A stretch of DNA of 20,012 nt from Candidatus Sulfopaludibacter sp. SbA3 (GTDB lineage: Bacteria > Acidobacteriota > Terriglobia > Bryobacterales > Bryobacteraceae), in NCBI GenBank assembly GCA_900290315.1, contig OKRF01000093.1, forward strand, positions 40,258 through 60,269, in the 5' to 3' direction. Below the pieces are notes generated by a model, which saw nothing but the letters and a program-made list of their open reading frames with translations, ran no database searches and was not told where the DNA came from. Positions within the stretch are counted from its first letter, which is position 1; each line of letters begins with the position of its first letter. Both the position numbers and the translations under genes were made by a program. Shown here piece by piece: positions 8,395 to 15,925 of the stretch.

Positions 8395-8948
8395 TGTTCC
8401 AGCGGAAAGTGGACGATTCCATCGAGATCCGCCAGTTCGAACCGCGCGACGCCGAGATGGTCTTCGCGGTGGCCCACCGCAACCGGGCGTACCTGCGCCA
8501 ATGGCTGCCGTGGGTGGATCTGACACACTCACCGAAAGACGTCCGCGAGTTCATTCTGCGCTCGCTGGCGCAATACCATTCCAACCAGGGACCCAATGCC
8601 GGCATCTGGATCGACGGTGAATTCGCCGGCTCCGTCGGCTGCCACCATATCGATTGGGTCAATCGCGCCTGTAGCATCGGCTATTGGGTGGAAGAAGCGC
8701 GGCAACGCCAGGGCATCGTCACCCGCTGCTGCCGCTCCCTGCTGGATTACCTCTTCGACGAAGTGGGCCTGCACCGCGTGGTCATTCAGTGCGGCGTAGG
8801 CAACACCAGGAGTTGCGCCATCCCCGAACGGCTGGGCTTCACTCGCGAAGGGGTCTCGCGCGAAGCCGAATGGGTCAACGACCACTGGGTGGACCTCATC
8901 GTCTGGCGCATGCTGGAGACCGAATGGCGCGGTCCGAAAGCCGGGTAG
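8394..8948 (+). CDS. GNAT acetyltransferase, RimJ/RimL type
   Basis: 184 aa from ATG 8394, in a TGATG overlap with the cyclase-family gene; a GTG three bases earlier is an alternative start. GGTGG at 8382-8386, 7 nt before the ATG, can serve as ribosome binding site. The sequence has the layout of ribosomal-protein Ser/Ala N-acetyltransferases and their YdaF-like relatives: an N-terminal 'IEIRQFEPRDAEMVF', a 'LRQWLPWVDLTHS' segment, the beta4 strand 'CSIGYWVEEARQRQGIVT' carrying the acetyl-CoA pyrophosphate loop (QRQGIV, a variant of Q/RxxGxG/A), 'LHRVVIQCGVGNTRS', and 'ERLGFTREGVSREAEWVNDHWVD'. Expected reaction: transfer of acetyl from acetyl-CoA to a protein N terminus or small amine; the substrate is unknown. 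Last gene of the run starting with lpxD. Confidence 0.9.
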   Translation: MFQRKVDDSIEIRQFEPRDAEMVFAVAHRNRAYLRQWLPWVDLTHSPKDVREFILRSLAQYHSNQGPNAGIWIDGEFAGSVGCHHIDWVNRACSIGYWVEEARQRQGIVTRCCRSLLDYLFDEVGLHRVVIQCGVGNTRSCAIPERLGFTREGVSREAEWVNDHWVDLIVWRMLETEWRGPKAG

Positions 8949-9045
8949 CGGCGCGTTCACAACTCCATCCTGGGCAGGCGATTGATTTCGCCGCTTTTGC
9001 GAAATCTGTTGCCTCGTCTCGAAAATCCCTGCATAGCCCGAAGCA

Positions 9046-9073
9046 GACAGACGACAAAAGACGATCGTCTGTC
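9046..9073 (-). repeat. Dispersed palindromic element, copy A
   Basis: Perfect 9-bp inverted repeat: GACAGACGA (9046-9054) and TCGTCTGTC (9065-9073) around a 10-nt loop, read as tcgtcttttg on the minus strand. The flanks on the minus strand (GTGG before; TGCTTCGGGC after) match copy C. It lies about 100 bp past the acetyltransferase stop in a convergent gap. Confidence 0.85.
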
Positions 9074-9219
9074 CCACGGGGCTAACGAATTTTCATCCCG
9101 CCGGGTGAGCCCTCGCCTCATGAGCCGACTGACGACAGTGCCGGCGACTGAGAAACCGCAGTTCCTCTCCCGTATGGACGCACGACACGCGAGAGATTTG
9201 CTTTTTGGGAGCGCTAAAG

Positions 9220-9432
9220 ATGGTCACGGAGATGGCCGCTGTCGCCCACCCGCAGGGTGTGCAGATTGATTTTCCGGCTGCCAGGCAACCATTGGTGCGG
9301 AGCTGGCGTGAATTCCTGGAAGACTACGCGCGCCGCCTTCCGGGTGTTGCAGCTCGGCTATCCCAAGACCAGTTGGACAAAGCGCACACTGACGTGATTC
9401 AAGAACGACTACGCTATCCGGCGCGAGATTAA
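9220..9432 (+). CDS. Small hypothetical ORF or gene remnant
   Basis: 70 codons from ATG 9220 (a TTG at 9205 would add five). The middle looks protein-like ('FPAARQPLVRSWREFLEDYARRLPGVAARLSQDQLDKA') with amphipathic helix character and codon choices like the neighbouring genes. There is no ribosome binding site and no recognised domain. It overlaps another short frame in a different phase, so it may be a remnant of a longer decayed gene. A real small protein is possible but unsupported. Confidence 0.22.
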   Translation: MVTEMAAVAHPQGVQIDFPAARQPLVRSWREFLEDYARRLPGVAARLSQDQLDKAHTDVIQERLRYPARD

Positions 9433-9469
9433 GGATCGTCAACTGGAGAACCAGACGCTCTCACACCCC

Positions 9470-11935
9470 TCACATTCTTAATGCCGCCATGGGGTCAATG
9501 CGCGCCGCCTTGCGCGCCGGCAGGTAGCAAGCCGCGAGCGCGACTGCGAAAAGCACGATCGATGCGCCTACAAAGATGACCGGGTCGATGGGCGCTACCT
9601 CGAACAGGACGCTCTTCATAGAACGCGTCAGCCACGCCGACGCGATCAACCCCACCGCTGCCGCGGCGATCGCAAGGGAACTGATTTCACCCAGCACCAT
9701 CGCCAGAATGTTCTTCGGACTGGCGCCGAGCGCCATACGAATTGCAATTTCCGGCGCACGTTGGCCGGTTACGTAAGACATCACGCCATAGACACCGGCG
9801 GCCGAGAGCAGCACCGCGATGACAACGAACAGCGCCAGCAGGTCCGCGCTGAGACGCGGTTCGGCGGTACTTTCCCGTATGGCCGAATCCATCGTCCGGA
9901 CATCGGAAACGGGTTGATCGCGGTCGACGGCGAGAACCTCGTTCCTGACAGCGGCAGATAAACTGGCGGGTGGCACGGCCGTCCGCACCACCAGGAACAT
10001 AAACGAAGAGGGGAATTGCAGGTAAGAGAGATAGATCTCGGCGTGATCGCGATCGTTGAGTCCAGCTTCTTTGATGTCGCCGGCAACGCCCACCACGGTC
10101 AGCCAGCGTTCCATTGGATCCGCTTCGGCGGCCCACGGGGCCGGCGCCCTGCCCAGTTTGGGGCGAATCTGCTTGCCGATGGGATTCTCATTGGGCCATA
10201 ACTGTCGCGCCGCAGTCTCATTCACCACTACGGCGCCCGGTGAATTGGGCCCGTCGCTCTCCGCCAGGTCACGGCCTTCCACAAAAGGGACTCCCAGCGC
10301 GCGCAAATACCCCGGTGTGGCGATTCGATAGTCCACCACGGGCGGCCGCTCGCCGGGCTCTCGTGGCGCGCGGCCCCGCACGTCGAGGGCAGTTCCCACC
10401 CTGATGCCCTGGAATGGGCGGAAATTGACGGCCGCCGCGGCGCGCACTCCGGGCAAAACATCCAATCGGCGAACCACATCCTGATAGAAGTTCGCGATAC
10501 TCGATCGGTCGGGATACTTCGCCTTCGGCAGCCAGACCTGCATCGTCAATAGGTGGTCCTGGCGAAACCCCGGATGGATGCTCTCCAGGCGCCACAGGCT
10601 TTTGATCAACAATGCCGCGCCCACCAGCAGCACGATGGAAAGTGCCAGTTCACAGATCATCAGCAGCCGTCCGGCCCGCACGCCCCTTGGCGAGGAGGTT
10701 GCTCTCAGTGCATCCGCGTTCGCCGCCTGGAACGCCGGAGGCAGACCAAACACAATGCCAGTCAGGAATGCGATGGCGATTGTGAAGCCCAGCGCGCGGC
10801 CATCCATCACGGGAACCAGGGAACGGTAAGTAGGAATGTGCGGCAACAGGGGCGTCACGGCGTGGAGCCCCCAGCGGGCAAGCACCAGCGCCAGTCCGCT
10901 TCCTGTGATGGCAAGCACCACGCTCTCGGTCACGGTCAGCATCTGCCGCACGAGCCGGCCGCGGCTCGCGCCGATCGCCACGCGGATGGCGATTTCTCTC
11001 CGCCGCGCTTCCGCCCGCGCCAGCAGCAGGTTCGCCACGTTGGCGCAGGCAATCAAGAGGACCAGGGCTACGGCGCCGAAGAGAATCAGTAGAGTGGAGC
11101 GCAAGCTTCTGGCATTCGAGTTGAAGTACCGGCTGGGATAGATCGGGAGGACGTGCGCCCCCCAGCCGGCGTTGGTATCGGGATGGCTTCGCTCCAACCC
11201 TCCCGTAATGGAGTCCATTTCCGACTGCGCTTGCGCCATCGAAACGCCAGGCGCGAGACGGCCGAAGACCATGACGGAGTGATCATCTCGCGCGTGGAAT
11301 TGATTGTCCACCGCAAGAGGCATCCACAGTTCGAGATCGGGCTGCAAGAAACAAAAATCGGCCGGGAGAATCCCCACCACCGTGAAAGGGCGGCCATCGA
11401 TGCGGACCTTTGTGCCGAGGATGGCGGGGTTTCCGCCGAAATGGCGCTTCCAAAGACTGGACGCGAGTATGACCACCTGATCGCGTCCGGGAGTCTCCTC
11501 ATCGGCCTGAAATGCGCGGCCCCTCGCGAGATCGATGCCCAACATCGAAAAGAAGGATGGGGAAATGCGGACGCCGCGGACAGACTCCGGCAGGTCCAGG
11601 CCACCTTCAGGCCCGGACAGGGAGTAATACCAGTTCCGCCACGACACGATCTGGTCGAACGCGCGGGTTTGCTCGCGCCAGTCCAGGAAATTGCCCGGCG
11701 ATGGGTTGCTATCGGCATCCGGACTGGCGGTCTTGCGGTTGACCTCGAAGAAGATGGCGAGCCTGTTCAGGTGCTTGAAATTCGGCGGAGACAGCAAGAC
11801 AGTATTGATCACGCTGAAGATGACGGTGTTCGCTCCAATGCCAAGTGCCAGCGTGAGCAGGGCGGCGGCTGTGAAGCCGGGCGCCATTCGCAATGTGCGC
11901 AGTGCGTATCGAATGTCCTGAAAAACGGCGTTCAT
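9470..11935 (-). CDS. Orphan ABC permease with two MacB/FtsX halves (ADOP type)
   Basis: 821 aa integral membrane protein of the FtsX/MacB class, duplicated in one chain. First half: a transmembrane helix after 'LRMAPGFTAAALLTLALGIGANT', a MacB-type periplasmic core (about 45-270; 'GRPFTVVGILPADF', 'FGRLAPGVSMAQAQSEM'), and FtsX helices (about 280-400; 'LLIACANVANLLLARAEARRREIAIRVAIGASRGRL'). Second half: a helix near 425-445, another periplasmic core (about 450-680) and a second FtsX unit (about 690-815; 'RAPEIAIRMALGASPKNIL'). It ends in the typical 'RIDPMAALRM'. Proteins of this layout are abundant in Acidobacteria and usually lack an adjacent ATPase, as here; no PadR domain is present. 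A MacB-like efflux or envelope mechanotransmission role is assumed. It sits 28 bp downstream of the hydrolase gene on the same strand, so it probably belongs to the TetR-controlled unit. No clear Shine-Dalgarno; a TATACT box lies just upstream. Confidence 0.93.
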   Translation of the reverse strand: MNAVFQDIRYALRTLRMAPGFTAAALLTLALGIGANTVIFSVINTVLLSPPNFKHLNRLAIFFEVNRKTASPDADSNPSPGNFLDWREQTRAFDQIVSWRNWYYSLSGPEGGLDLPESVRGVRISPSFFSMLGIDLARGRAFQADEETPGRDQVVILASSLWKRHFGGNPAILGTKVRIDGRPFTVVGILPADFCFLQPDLELWMPLAVDNQFHARDDHSVMVFGRLAPGVSMAQAQSEMDSITGGLERSHPDTNAGWGAHVLPIYPSRYFNSNARSLRSTLLILFGAVALVLLIACANVANLLLARAEARRREIAIRVAIGASRGRLVRQMLTVTESVVLAITGSGLALVLARWGLHAVTPLLPHIPTYRSLVPVMDGRALGFTIAIAFLTGIVFGLPPAFQAANADALRATSSPRGVRAGRLLMICELALSIVLLVGAALLIKSLWRLESIHPGFRQDHLLTMQVWLPKAKYPDRSSIANFYQDVVRRLDVLPGVRAAAAVNFRPFQGIRVGTALDVRGRAPREPGERPPVVDYRIATPGYLRALGVPFVEGRDLAESDGPNSPGAVVVNETAARQLWPNENPIGKQIRPKLGRAPAPWAAEADPMERWLTVVGVAGDIKEAGLNDRDHAEIYLSYLQFPSSFMFLVVRTAVPPASLSAAVRNEVLAVDRDQPVSDVRTMDSAIRESTAEPRLSADLLALFVVIAVLLSAAGVYGVMSYVTGQRAPEIAIRMALGASPKNILAMVLGEISSLAIAAAAVGLIASAWLTRSMKSVLFEVAPIDPVIFVGASIVLFAVALAACYLPARKAARIDPMAALRM

Positions 11936-11942
11936 TCGTCAA

Positions 11943-11948
11943 AGTATA
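11943..11948 (-). promoter_or_regulatory. Possible -10 box just upstream of the permease gene
   Basis: TATACT on the minus strand, 7 nt before the permease ATG (11933-11935), matches the sigma-70 -10 consensus in five of six positions. A start from it would give an almost leaderless transcript. No good -35 hexamer at 16-18 bp was found, so read-through from the hydrolase gene remains equally likely. Confidence 0.2.
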
Positions 11949-11963
11949 CTCTGGAAACTCGTG

Positions 11964-14120
11964 TTACCGCTCCAACGCGCGCCGGATCTGAATCTGTGTG
12001 CCGTCAGGCAGTTTTACGGTAACGTTGTCGGTCATTCGCGTTCCGCCAGGCAGGAGCGTCCACCTCTCCGTCTGCTCCGCCTGACGGCTGCTTCCCGGGT
12101 TGAACACCGTTCGAATGACCAGCACCTCCCGTTCCCATTGCGCAGTCACGACGCCCGCTTGATTGCTCTCGAAAGCGCGGCCGCCTATCTTCAAATCGAC
12201 TTGGAATTCGGCCTTCCTCCCCTGCTGCTCGCGTTCGACCCTGTACCGCAGCGAATCGCCCGTCTGTTGCACCGTGCGCACCAGCGAGTCGGGCCGCGCG
12301 GCGTGCGGGTCGGAGAAATCGCTTTCAGCCAGGTTGAGCTTCCAGGTTCCGCTGAAATTCGGCTTGCCCAGCGCCGCAGCCGACGCCGTTGGCGGCGGAG
12401 TCCCGGCAGGCGGCGCATCGCCCCGGTTCTTGAACGGGAGTTCCAACCGCGACGACGATTCGATGACGGCAGAATATGCGGCCCCGGGAAAATCGGCGTC
12501 CGCCGCGGCAAGCAGGATCCGCAATTTGAAGCCCTTCCTTACCAGCGCGGAAAGCGGAAGTAACGTGATGGCCGCGTCCACTTCGTCTCCGCTGTGAACA
12601 GCCGTGGCATCGGCGCGCAGATAGGTATGGAGGGTCGGCTGGGACGCAGCCAGCTTGCCATGGATCAGCCGCAGATGGCCTTCGGTGAGATAGAACGGTG
12701 TGCCTTGCGGTGAAATGGCGACCAGGTACACAAGTACCGCGGGATCTTCCTGCATCGCGCGCATTCGCAGGCGCAACAGAGGCTGGCCGGTGATTTCGAC
12801 ATTCCGATCTAGCGGTGCGCTCGTGAAGGAAGCCAGAGCCTGCATGCCGGGCAGCGCGTCCGTGTAAGTCACGTTGTTGCCCGTGAGCTGCGAATGCCAG
12901 CGGTCATGGTCGCCGGCGGATGCGACATCGAGCTTCACCGAAACGGATGGTCCGGCTTGCTTCGTGCGGAGCGTTTGCCCTGCACTGAGGTAGTACGCCG
13001 TGGTCGAAAAACCGGCCGGCGGCCACACCGCGGTCGACTTCCACCCGCTCTCGCCCAGTGTCGCGTAGTAGAGGCGGCGCTCATCGCTCTCCGGATCGGG
13101 GGCGCCGCGCAGGTGCTGATCGAAAAATCGCAGCGCTTCCAGCAACCGCTGCCGCGCGCCCGGTTCAGCCGCTTGCGACGCCGCAAAGGGGTCGGCGTTG
13201 TAGCCCGCGCCGTGACTCCAAGGTCCCACGAACACACGCTGTGGACCAGGTATCGTGCGAAAACGTTCGATGCTGCCTTGCACGGTGCCGGCGTCCATCC
13301 AACCCGCAAAGATCAGCATCGGCACGCCGCTTCGCGCCAGTTGGCCGGGCAGGCCCGCGTTGCTGATATCGCGGTAGGTGCCGCCGAGGGCATCCATGGC
13401 GTCGTCGAAGTATGTCGCCTGCAGAGCGGCCGCGTAAAGGTCCGGATTCGCCGCGTGTTCAGCGATCGCCTGGTTGAGCAGAACGCCCTCCGTGTCCGTA
13501 TCGACGCGCTTGGCGCCCTGTCCCGCGTCCATCCGGCGCGTCTCGTCGCTCCAGGTGTGGATCAGCCAGTCGTTTAGAACGCCTCCCGGCCGGATGAGAT
13601 CGGTGTAATAGTTGAAATCGCTGAACAGCGGCATCACTGCCCGCACTGCTGGATGGCCGCAGGCAGCCAGCAACTCCGCCGTGGTTCCCTCGTACGAGTT
13701 GCCGATAGCCCCCACGCGGCCGTTCGACCATGGCTGGGCGACCACCCACTCCACCACTTCCCGTAGATCGCCGAGCGTCGCCTTGCCGTAGTGCACGCTT
13801 CCGAAGGAGGCGCCGGTGCCTCGTTCGTCCACCAGCACGCGCGCGAATCCGTGCGTTACCCAAAAACGATCGGTGGCCGAGATGGCGCCGCCCGCGCCGG
13901 CTCGTCCATAGCGGGTGATCTTGAAGATGGCGAAGATGGCGGGAATCTTCTGGCTCGCGGGGAGGTCCTTCGGCAGGATGATGTCCACCGCGAGGCGTAC
14001 TCCGTCGGACATGGCAATGTACCGCGAAGAGGCGGAGACGTCCTGGTATGGCGGCGGAACGTCCGGAGCGGTAAACGGGTTCCCAGCCACAGCAACTGCC
14101 AGCGCAAGCAATCTAATCAT
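11964..14120 (-). CDS. Exported CocE/NonD (X-Pro dipeptidyl-peptidase S15) hydrolase fused to a lipocalin-like domain
   Basis: 718 aa from ATG 14118-14120, chosen over an open extension to 14207 because a perfect AGGAGG (14128-14133) lies 7 nt upstream and the protein then begins with a short export signal (MIRLLALAVAVAG). The S15 alpha/beta-hydrolase domain spans about residues 20-310, with Ser142 in 'GNSYEG', Asp276 in 'GWMDAG' and His303 in 'GPWSHG', the expected triad of cocaine esterase and X-Pro peptidases. A PepX_C-type jelly roll follows (about 320-565). A linker 'PPAGTPPPTASA' leads to a C-terminal domain of about 130 residues starting 'PNFSGTWKLNLAESDF', a lipocalin-like motif common in acidobacterial secreted proteins. 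Expected activity is ester or amide hydrolysis, or X-Pro dipeptide release, outside the cytoplasm; the substrate is not visible. It overlaps tetR by 8 nt and is likely co-expressed with it. Confidence 0.92.
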   Translation of the reverse strand: MIRLLALAVAVAGNPFTAPDVPPPYQDVSASSRYIAMSDGVRLAVDIILPKDLPASQKIPAIFAIFKITRYGRAGAGGAISATDRFWVTHGFARVLVDERGTGASFGSVHYGKATLGDLREVVEWVVAQPWSNGRVGAIGNSYEGTTAELLAACGHPAVRAVMPLFSDFNYYTDLIRPGGVLNDWLIHTWSDETRRMDAGQGAKRVDTDTEGVLLNQAIAEHAANPDLYAAALQATYFDDAMDALGGTYRDISNAGLPGQLARSGVPMLIFAGWMDAGTVQGSIERFRTIPGPQRVFVGPWSHGAGYNADPFAASQAAEPGARQRLLEALRFFDQHLRGAPDPESDERRLYYATLGESGWKSTAVWPPAGFSTTAYYLSAGQTLRTKQAGPSVSVKLDVASAGDHDRWHSQLTGNNVTYTDALPGMQALASFTSAPLDRNVEITGQPLLRLRMRAMQEDPAVLVYLVAISPQGTPFYLTEGHLRLIHGKLAASQPTLHTYLRADATAVHSGDEVDAAITLLPLSALVRKGFKLRILLAAADADFPGAAYSAVIESSSRLELPFKNRGDAPPAGTPPPTASAAALGKPNFSGTWKLNLAESDFSDPHAARPDSLVRTVQQTGDSLRYRVEREQQGRKAEFQVDLKIGGRAFESNQAGVVTAQWEREVLVIRTVFNPGSSRQAEQTERWTLLPGGTRMTDNVTVKLPDGTQIQIRRALER

Positions 14121-14706
14121 GTGCCTTCCTCCTCTTCTTACGAGTGGGATAGACGATTCTTTCTTGTCGTCTGTCTTCTTCGGGCGGGACGGACAGGAAA
14201 TCGGCAACCGAGTTCCAGATGAACGGAAGGTCCTCTGCTGTCCCGGGCGACCGATGGCGCCTGAAAATGAATCCGAGCCAAACCAGATACACCAGTTCGA
14301 CGCGGTCGGGGTGGCCGGTCAGCTTGACCAGCGTGTCGATGCGGATGCGTTCGATGCGGTTCACACGCGCCGCGACTTTCCGGTCCGTGGCCGCCCAGTT
14401 GAAGATGCCGACATCCGGCGGGTACTCGCCGGGGGGGCTCGACATGCTTTTCTGGATGTACTCCCCGAGAAACTGCAGGGCGTCGCCCGTATGGGAGCGC
14501 GCCGCCACCTCGCGAAACAGTTGCTCCGATTCGCTCTCCCATTCCCGCAGCAGCGTTTCCAGCAAATGTTCGCGATTCTTGAAATGCCAGTAAAAACTAC
14601 CCTTGGTCACCTTGAGGTCGCGCGCCAGGATTTCGACGCGCACCGCCGAGGGACCTCCGCGGATCAAGGCAAGCCGCGCGGCTTTGAGCCAGCCGGATGT
14701 ATCCAT
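14113..14706 (-). CDS. TetR/AcrR-family transcriptional repressor
   Basis: 197 aa from ATG 14704-14706. The open frame reaches 14751, but the extra residues would be encoded by the operator palindromes, so the shorter start is preferred. The N-terminal helix-turn-helix (about 22-45, 'VRVEILARDLKVTKGSFYWHF') carries the TetR hallmark FYWHF and is followed by 'KNREHLLETLLREWE'. The ligand-binding C-terminal half is divergent, as usual. Its last 24 or so residues (from 'PPEEDRRQERIVYP' onward) are Arg/Lys-rich and are encoded across repeat copy C, so the tail looks acquired by repeat insertion. It lies in front of the hydrolase and permease genes and divergent from a secreted esterase, with two perfect palindromes between. 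Autoregulation plus control of the adjacent hydrolases is the likely role; the inducer is unknown. Confidence 0.93.
   Translation of the reverse strand: MDTSGWLKAARLALIRGGPSAVRVEILARDLKVTKGSFYWHFKNREHLLETLLREWESESEQLFREVAARSHTGDALQFLGEYIQKSMSSPPGEYPPDVGIFNWAATDRKVAARVNRIERIRIDTLVKLTGHPDRVELVYLVWLGFIFRRHRSPGTAEDLPFIWNSVADFLSVPPEEDRRQERIVYPTRKKRRKAHD
14128..14133 (-). promoter_or_regulatory. Shine-Dalgarno AGGAGG that fixes the hydrolase start
   Basis: Perfect AGGAGG on the minus strand, 7 nt before ATG 14118-14120 and inside the 3' end of tetR. It supports the 718-residue start and efficient independent initiation on a shared tetR transcript. Confidence 0.85.
14149..14174 (+). repeat. Dispersed palindromic element, copy C (inside tetR 3' end)
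   Basis: Arms ATAGACGA (14149-14156) and TCGTCTGT (14167-14174) around a 10-nt loop (ttctttcttg). GTGGG precedes and CTTCTTCGGGC follows, as in copy A. The element is read through by the last codons of tetR on the opposite strand. Confidence 0.8.
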
Positions 14707-14719
14707 ACGGTACCGTATG
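14704..14719. promoter_or_regulatory. Operator palindrome O1, at the tetR start codon
   Basis: Perfect 16-bp palindrome CATACGGTACCGTATG. Its first three bases are the tetR start codon (minus strand). It is identical to O2 and its centre lies 28 bp away. Two identical dyads next to a TetR gene are the expected binding sites of the encoded repressor. That the sites exist is seen directly; which protein binds is inference. Confidence 0.85.
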
Positions 14720-14722
14720 GTC

Positions 14723-14751
14723 AGCGTACGCCATACGGTACCGTATGTCAA
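14723..14751 (-). promoter_or_regulatory. Candidate tetR promoter overlapping operator O2
   Basis: On the minus strand a consensus -35 TTGACA (14746-14751) is followed after exactly 17 bp by TACGCT (14723-14728), a weak -10. Operator O2 (14732-14747) sits in the spacer and overlaps the -35. A start near 14716 would leave a leader of only about 10 nt and fall inside operator O1. This arrangement fits repression by a TetR protein. Confidence 0.5.
14732..14747. promoter_or_regulatory. Operator palindrome O2, between tetR and the esterase gene
   Basis: Second perfect copy of CATACGGTACCGTATG. Together O1 and O2 form a larger symmetrical block: GG follows the left copy and CC precedes the right one around the 10-nt spacer tcagcgtacg. 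The position, 56 bp before the esterase ATG and inside the probable tetR promoter, suits control of both divergent transcripts. Confidence 0.85.
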
Positions 14752-14802
14752 TAGGGCTGCGATAAGATTGGTGGGACATCGCTCAGAGAGAAAGGGACTC
14801 CC

Positions 14803-15924
14803 ATGTTGCGAATTCTCCGCTTCGCCTTACTGACCGGCGTGATGGCCGCCCCGGCAAACGCCCAGACCCCAACTCAGCCTCCGGCCGCGGCCCCGGCACG
14901 TCCACCGCGCCCCGCCGCGCCGACCCGCGAACCCAATACGCCCGGCTATGTCACGGCCAAAGACTTACCTGACGGCGCCAACGCTCCTGTAAAGACCGAC
15001 GGAAACTTCATCCTCAGCCCCACGCACAACCCGGCTCCGGAAATGACCGTGCAGGACGGCGTGCCGCAGGGGACCGTTTTCAACTTCACCATGGAGTCGG
15101 CCGACAGCAAAACCTATCCCGGCATTGCACGTGAGCCCAACACCGTTGCCAGACCCGACCCCGCAACCCCTACACGACTTATGGTCAACAGCCACCCCGC
15201 GCCCTACACGCGCAAGGTCGCGGTATATGTCCCTAAGCAGTATGTCCCTGGCACGGCCGCGCCGTTTATCGTAGGGGCCGACGGACCGGACCGGGGCCTC
15301 TTCACGGCGCTCGACAATCTGATCGCCCAGCACCGTGTACCCGTGATGATTGCTATTTCCATCGGCAACGGCAGCGGCGACGCCCAGGGAAGCGAACGCG
15401 GCCTGGAATACGACACCATGTCCGGCCTGTACGCGGAGTTTGTCGAAAAAGAAGTGCTGCCCCTGGTGGAGAAACAATACAACGTGAAACTGACCAAAGA
15501 TCCCGAAGGCCGCGCGACGATGGGTGGCAGCTCCGGCGGTTCCTGCGCCTTGGCCATGGCGTGGTATCACACGGACCTATACCACCGTGTGCTCACTTAC
15601 TCCGGCACTTATGTAAACCAGCAGTGGCCGTTCAACCCGGAAACTCCCCACGGTGCCTGGGAATTCCATGAACACCTCATCCCCAACTCCCCGGTCAAGC
15701 CCATCCGCATCTGGATGGAAGTCGGCGACCGGGACAATTTCAGCAACCGCGACGACTACCACGACTGGGTCCTCGGCAATGAGAATATGGCCAAAGTCCT
15801 GGCTGCCAAGGGCTATCACTATCAGTTTGTATTTGCGCGCAACGCCGGACACACCGACCGCGCCGTAAAACAACAAACCCTGCCCGAGGCGCTGGAATAC
15901 ATATGGCAGGGCTACCACCCGTAG
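14803..15924 (+). CDS. Exported enterochelin-esterase-like (Esterase D type) hydrolase
   Basis: 373 aa. A signal peptide (MLRILRFALLTGVMAAPANA, about 20 residues) is followed by a Pro/Ala-rich linker ('PTQPPAAAPARPPRPAAP', about 24-41) and an alpha/beta-hydrolase domain of the putative-esterase family (PF00756; Fes, antigen 85, feruloyl esterases). 'MGGSSGG' places the nucleophile at Ser243; 'EVGDRDN' offers Asp309 or Asp311; 'AGHTDR' supplies His350. A purine-rich AGAAAGGG lies about 7 nt before the ATG. The upstream region shared with tetR contains two identical TetR-type palindromes, so this gene is probably in the same regulon as the hydrolase and permease on the other strand. Substrate is unknown: sugar esters, feruloyl esters or siderophore esters are all possible; no siderophore gene lies nearby. 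Palindromic repeat copy B follows its TAG stop immediately. Confidence 0.9.
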   Translation: MLRILRFALLTGVMAAPANAQTPTQPPAAAPARPPRPAAPTREPNTPGYVTAKDLPDGANAPVKTDGNFILSPTHNPAPEMTVQDGVPQGTVFNFTMESADSKTYPGIAREPNTVARPDPATPTRLMVNSHPAPYTRKVAVYVPKQYVPGTAAPFIVGADGPDRGLFTALDNLIAQHRVPVMIAISIGNGSGDAQGSERGLEYDTMSGLYAEFVEKEVLPLVEKQYNVKLTKDPEGRATMGGSSGGSCALAMAWYHTDLYHRVLTYSGTYVNQQWPFNPETPHGAWEFHEHLIPNSPVKPIRIWMEVGDRDNFSNRDDYHDWVLGNENMAKVLAAKGYHYQFVFARNAGHTDRAVKQQTLPEALEYIWQGYHP

Positions 15925-15925
15925 G

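Larger units (their letters stand above)
8949..9469. other. Convergent intergenic region, possible gene debris
   Basis: 521 bp between the 3' ends of the acetyltransferase gene and the permease gene. It holds repeat copy A (9046-9073) and one short frame (9205-9432) with coding-like codon use. No tRNA-like or rRNA-like structure and no clear terminator was recognised. Two short frames in different phases (ending at 9269 and 9432) overlap, which would fit a decayed gene, but I cannot name a family. Confidence 0.4.

Noticed and set aside
14707..14751. Longer TetR start at 14751
   Set aside because: The extra codons are exactly the two operator palindromes, and the -35 element would lie in the coding region.
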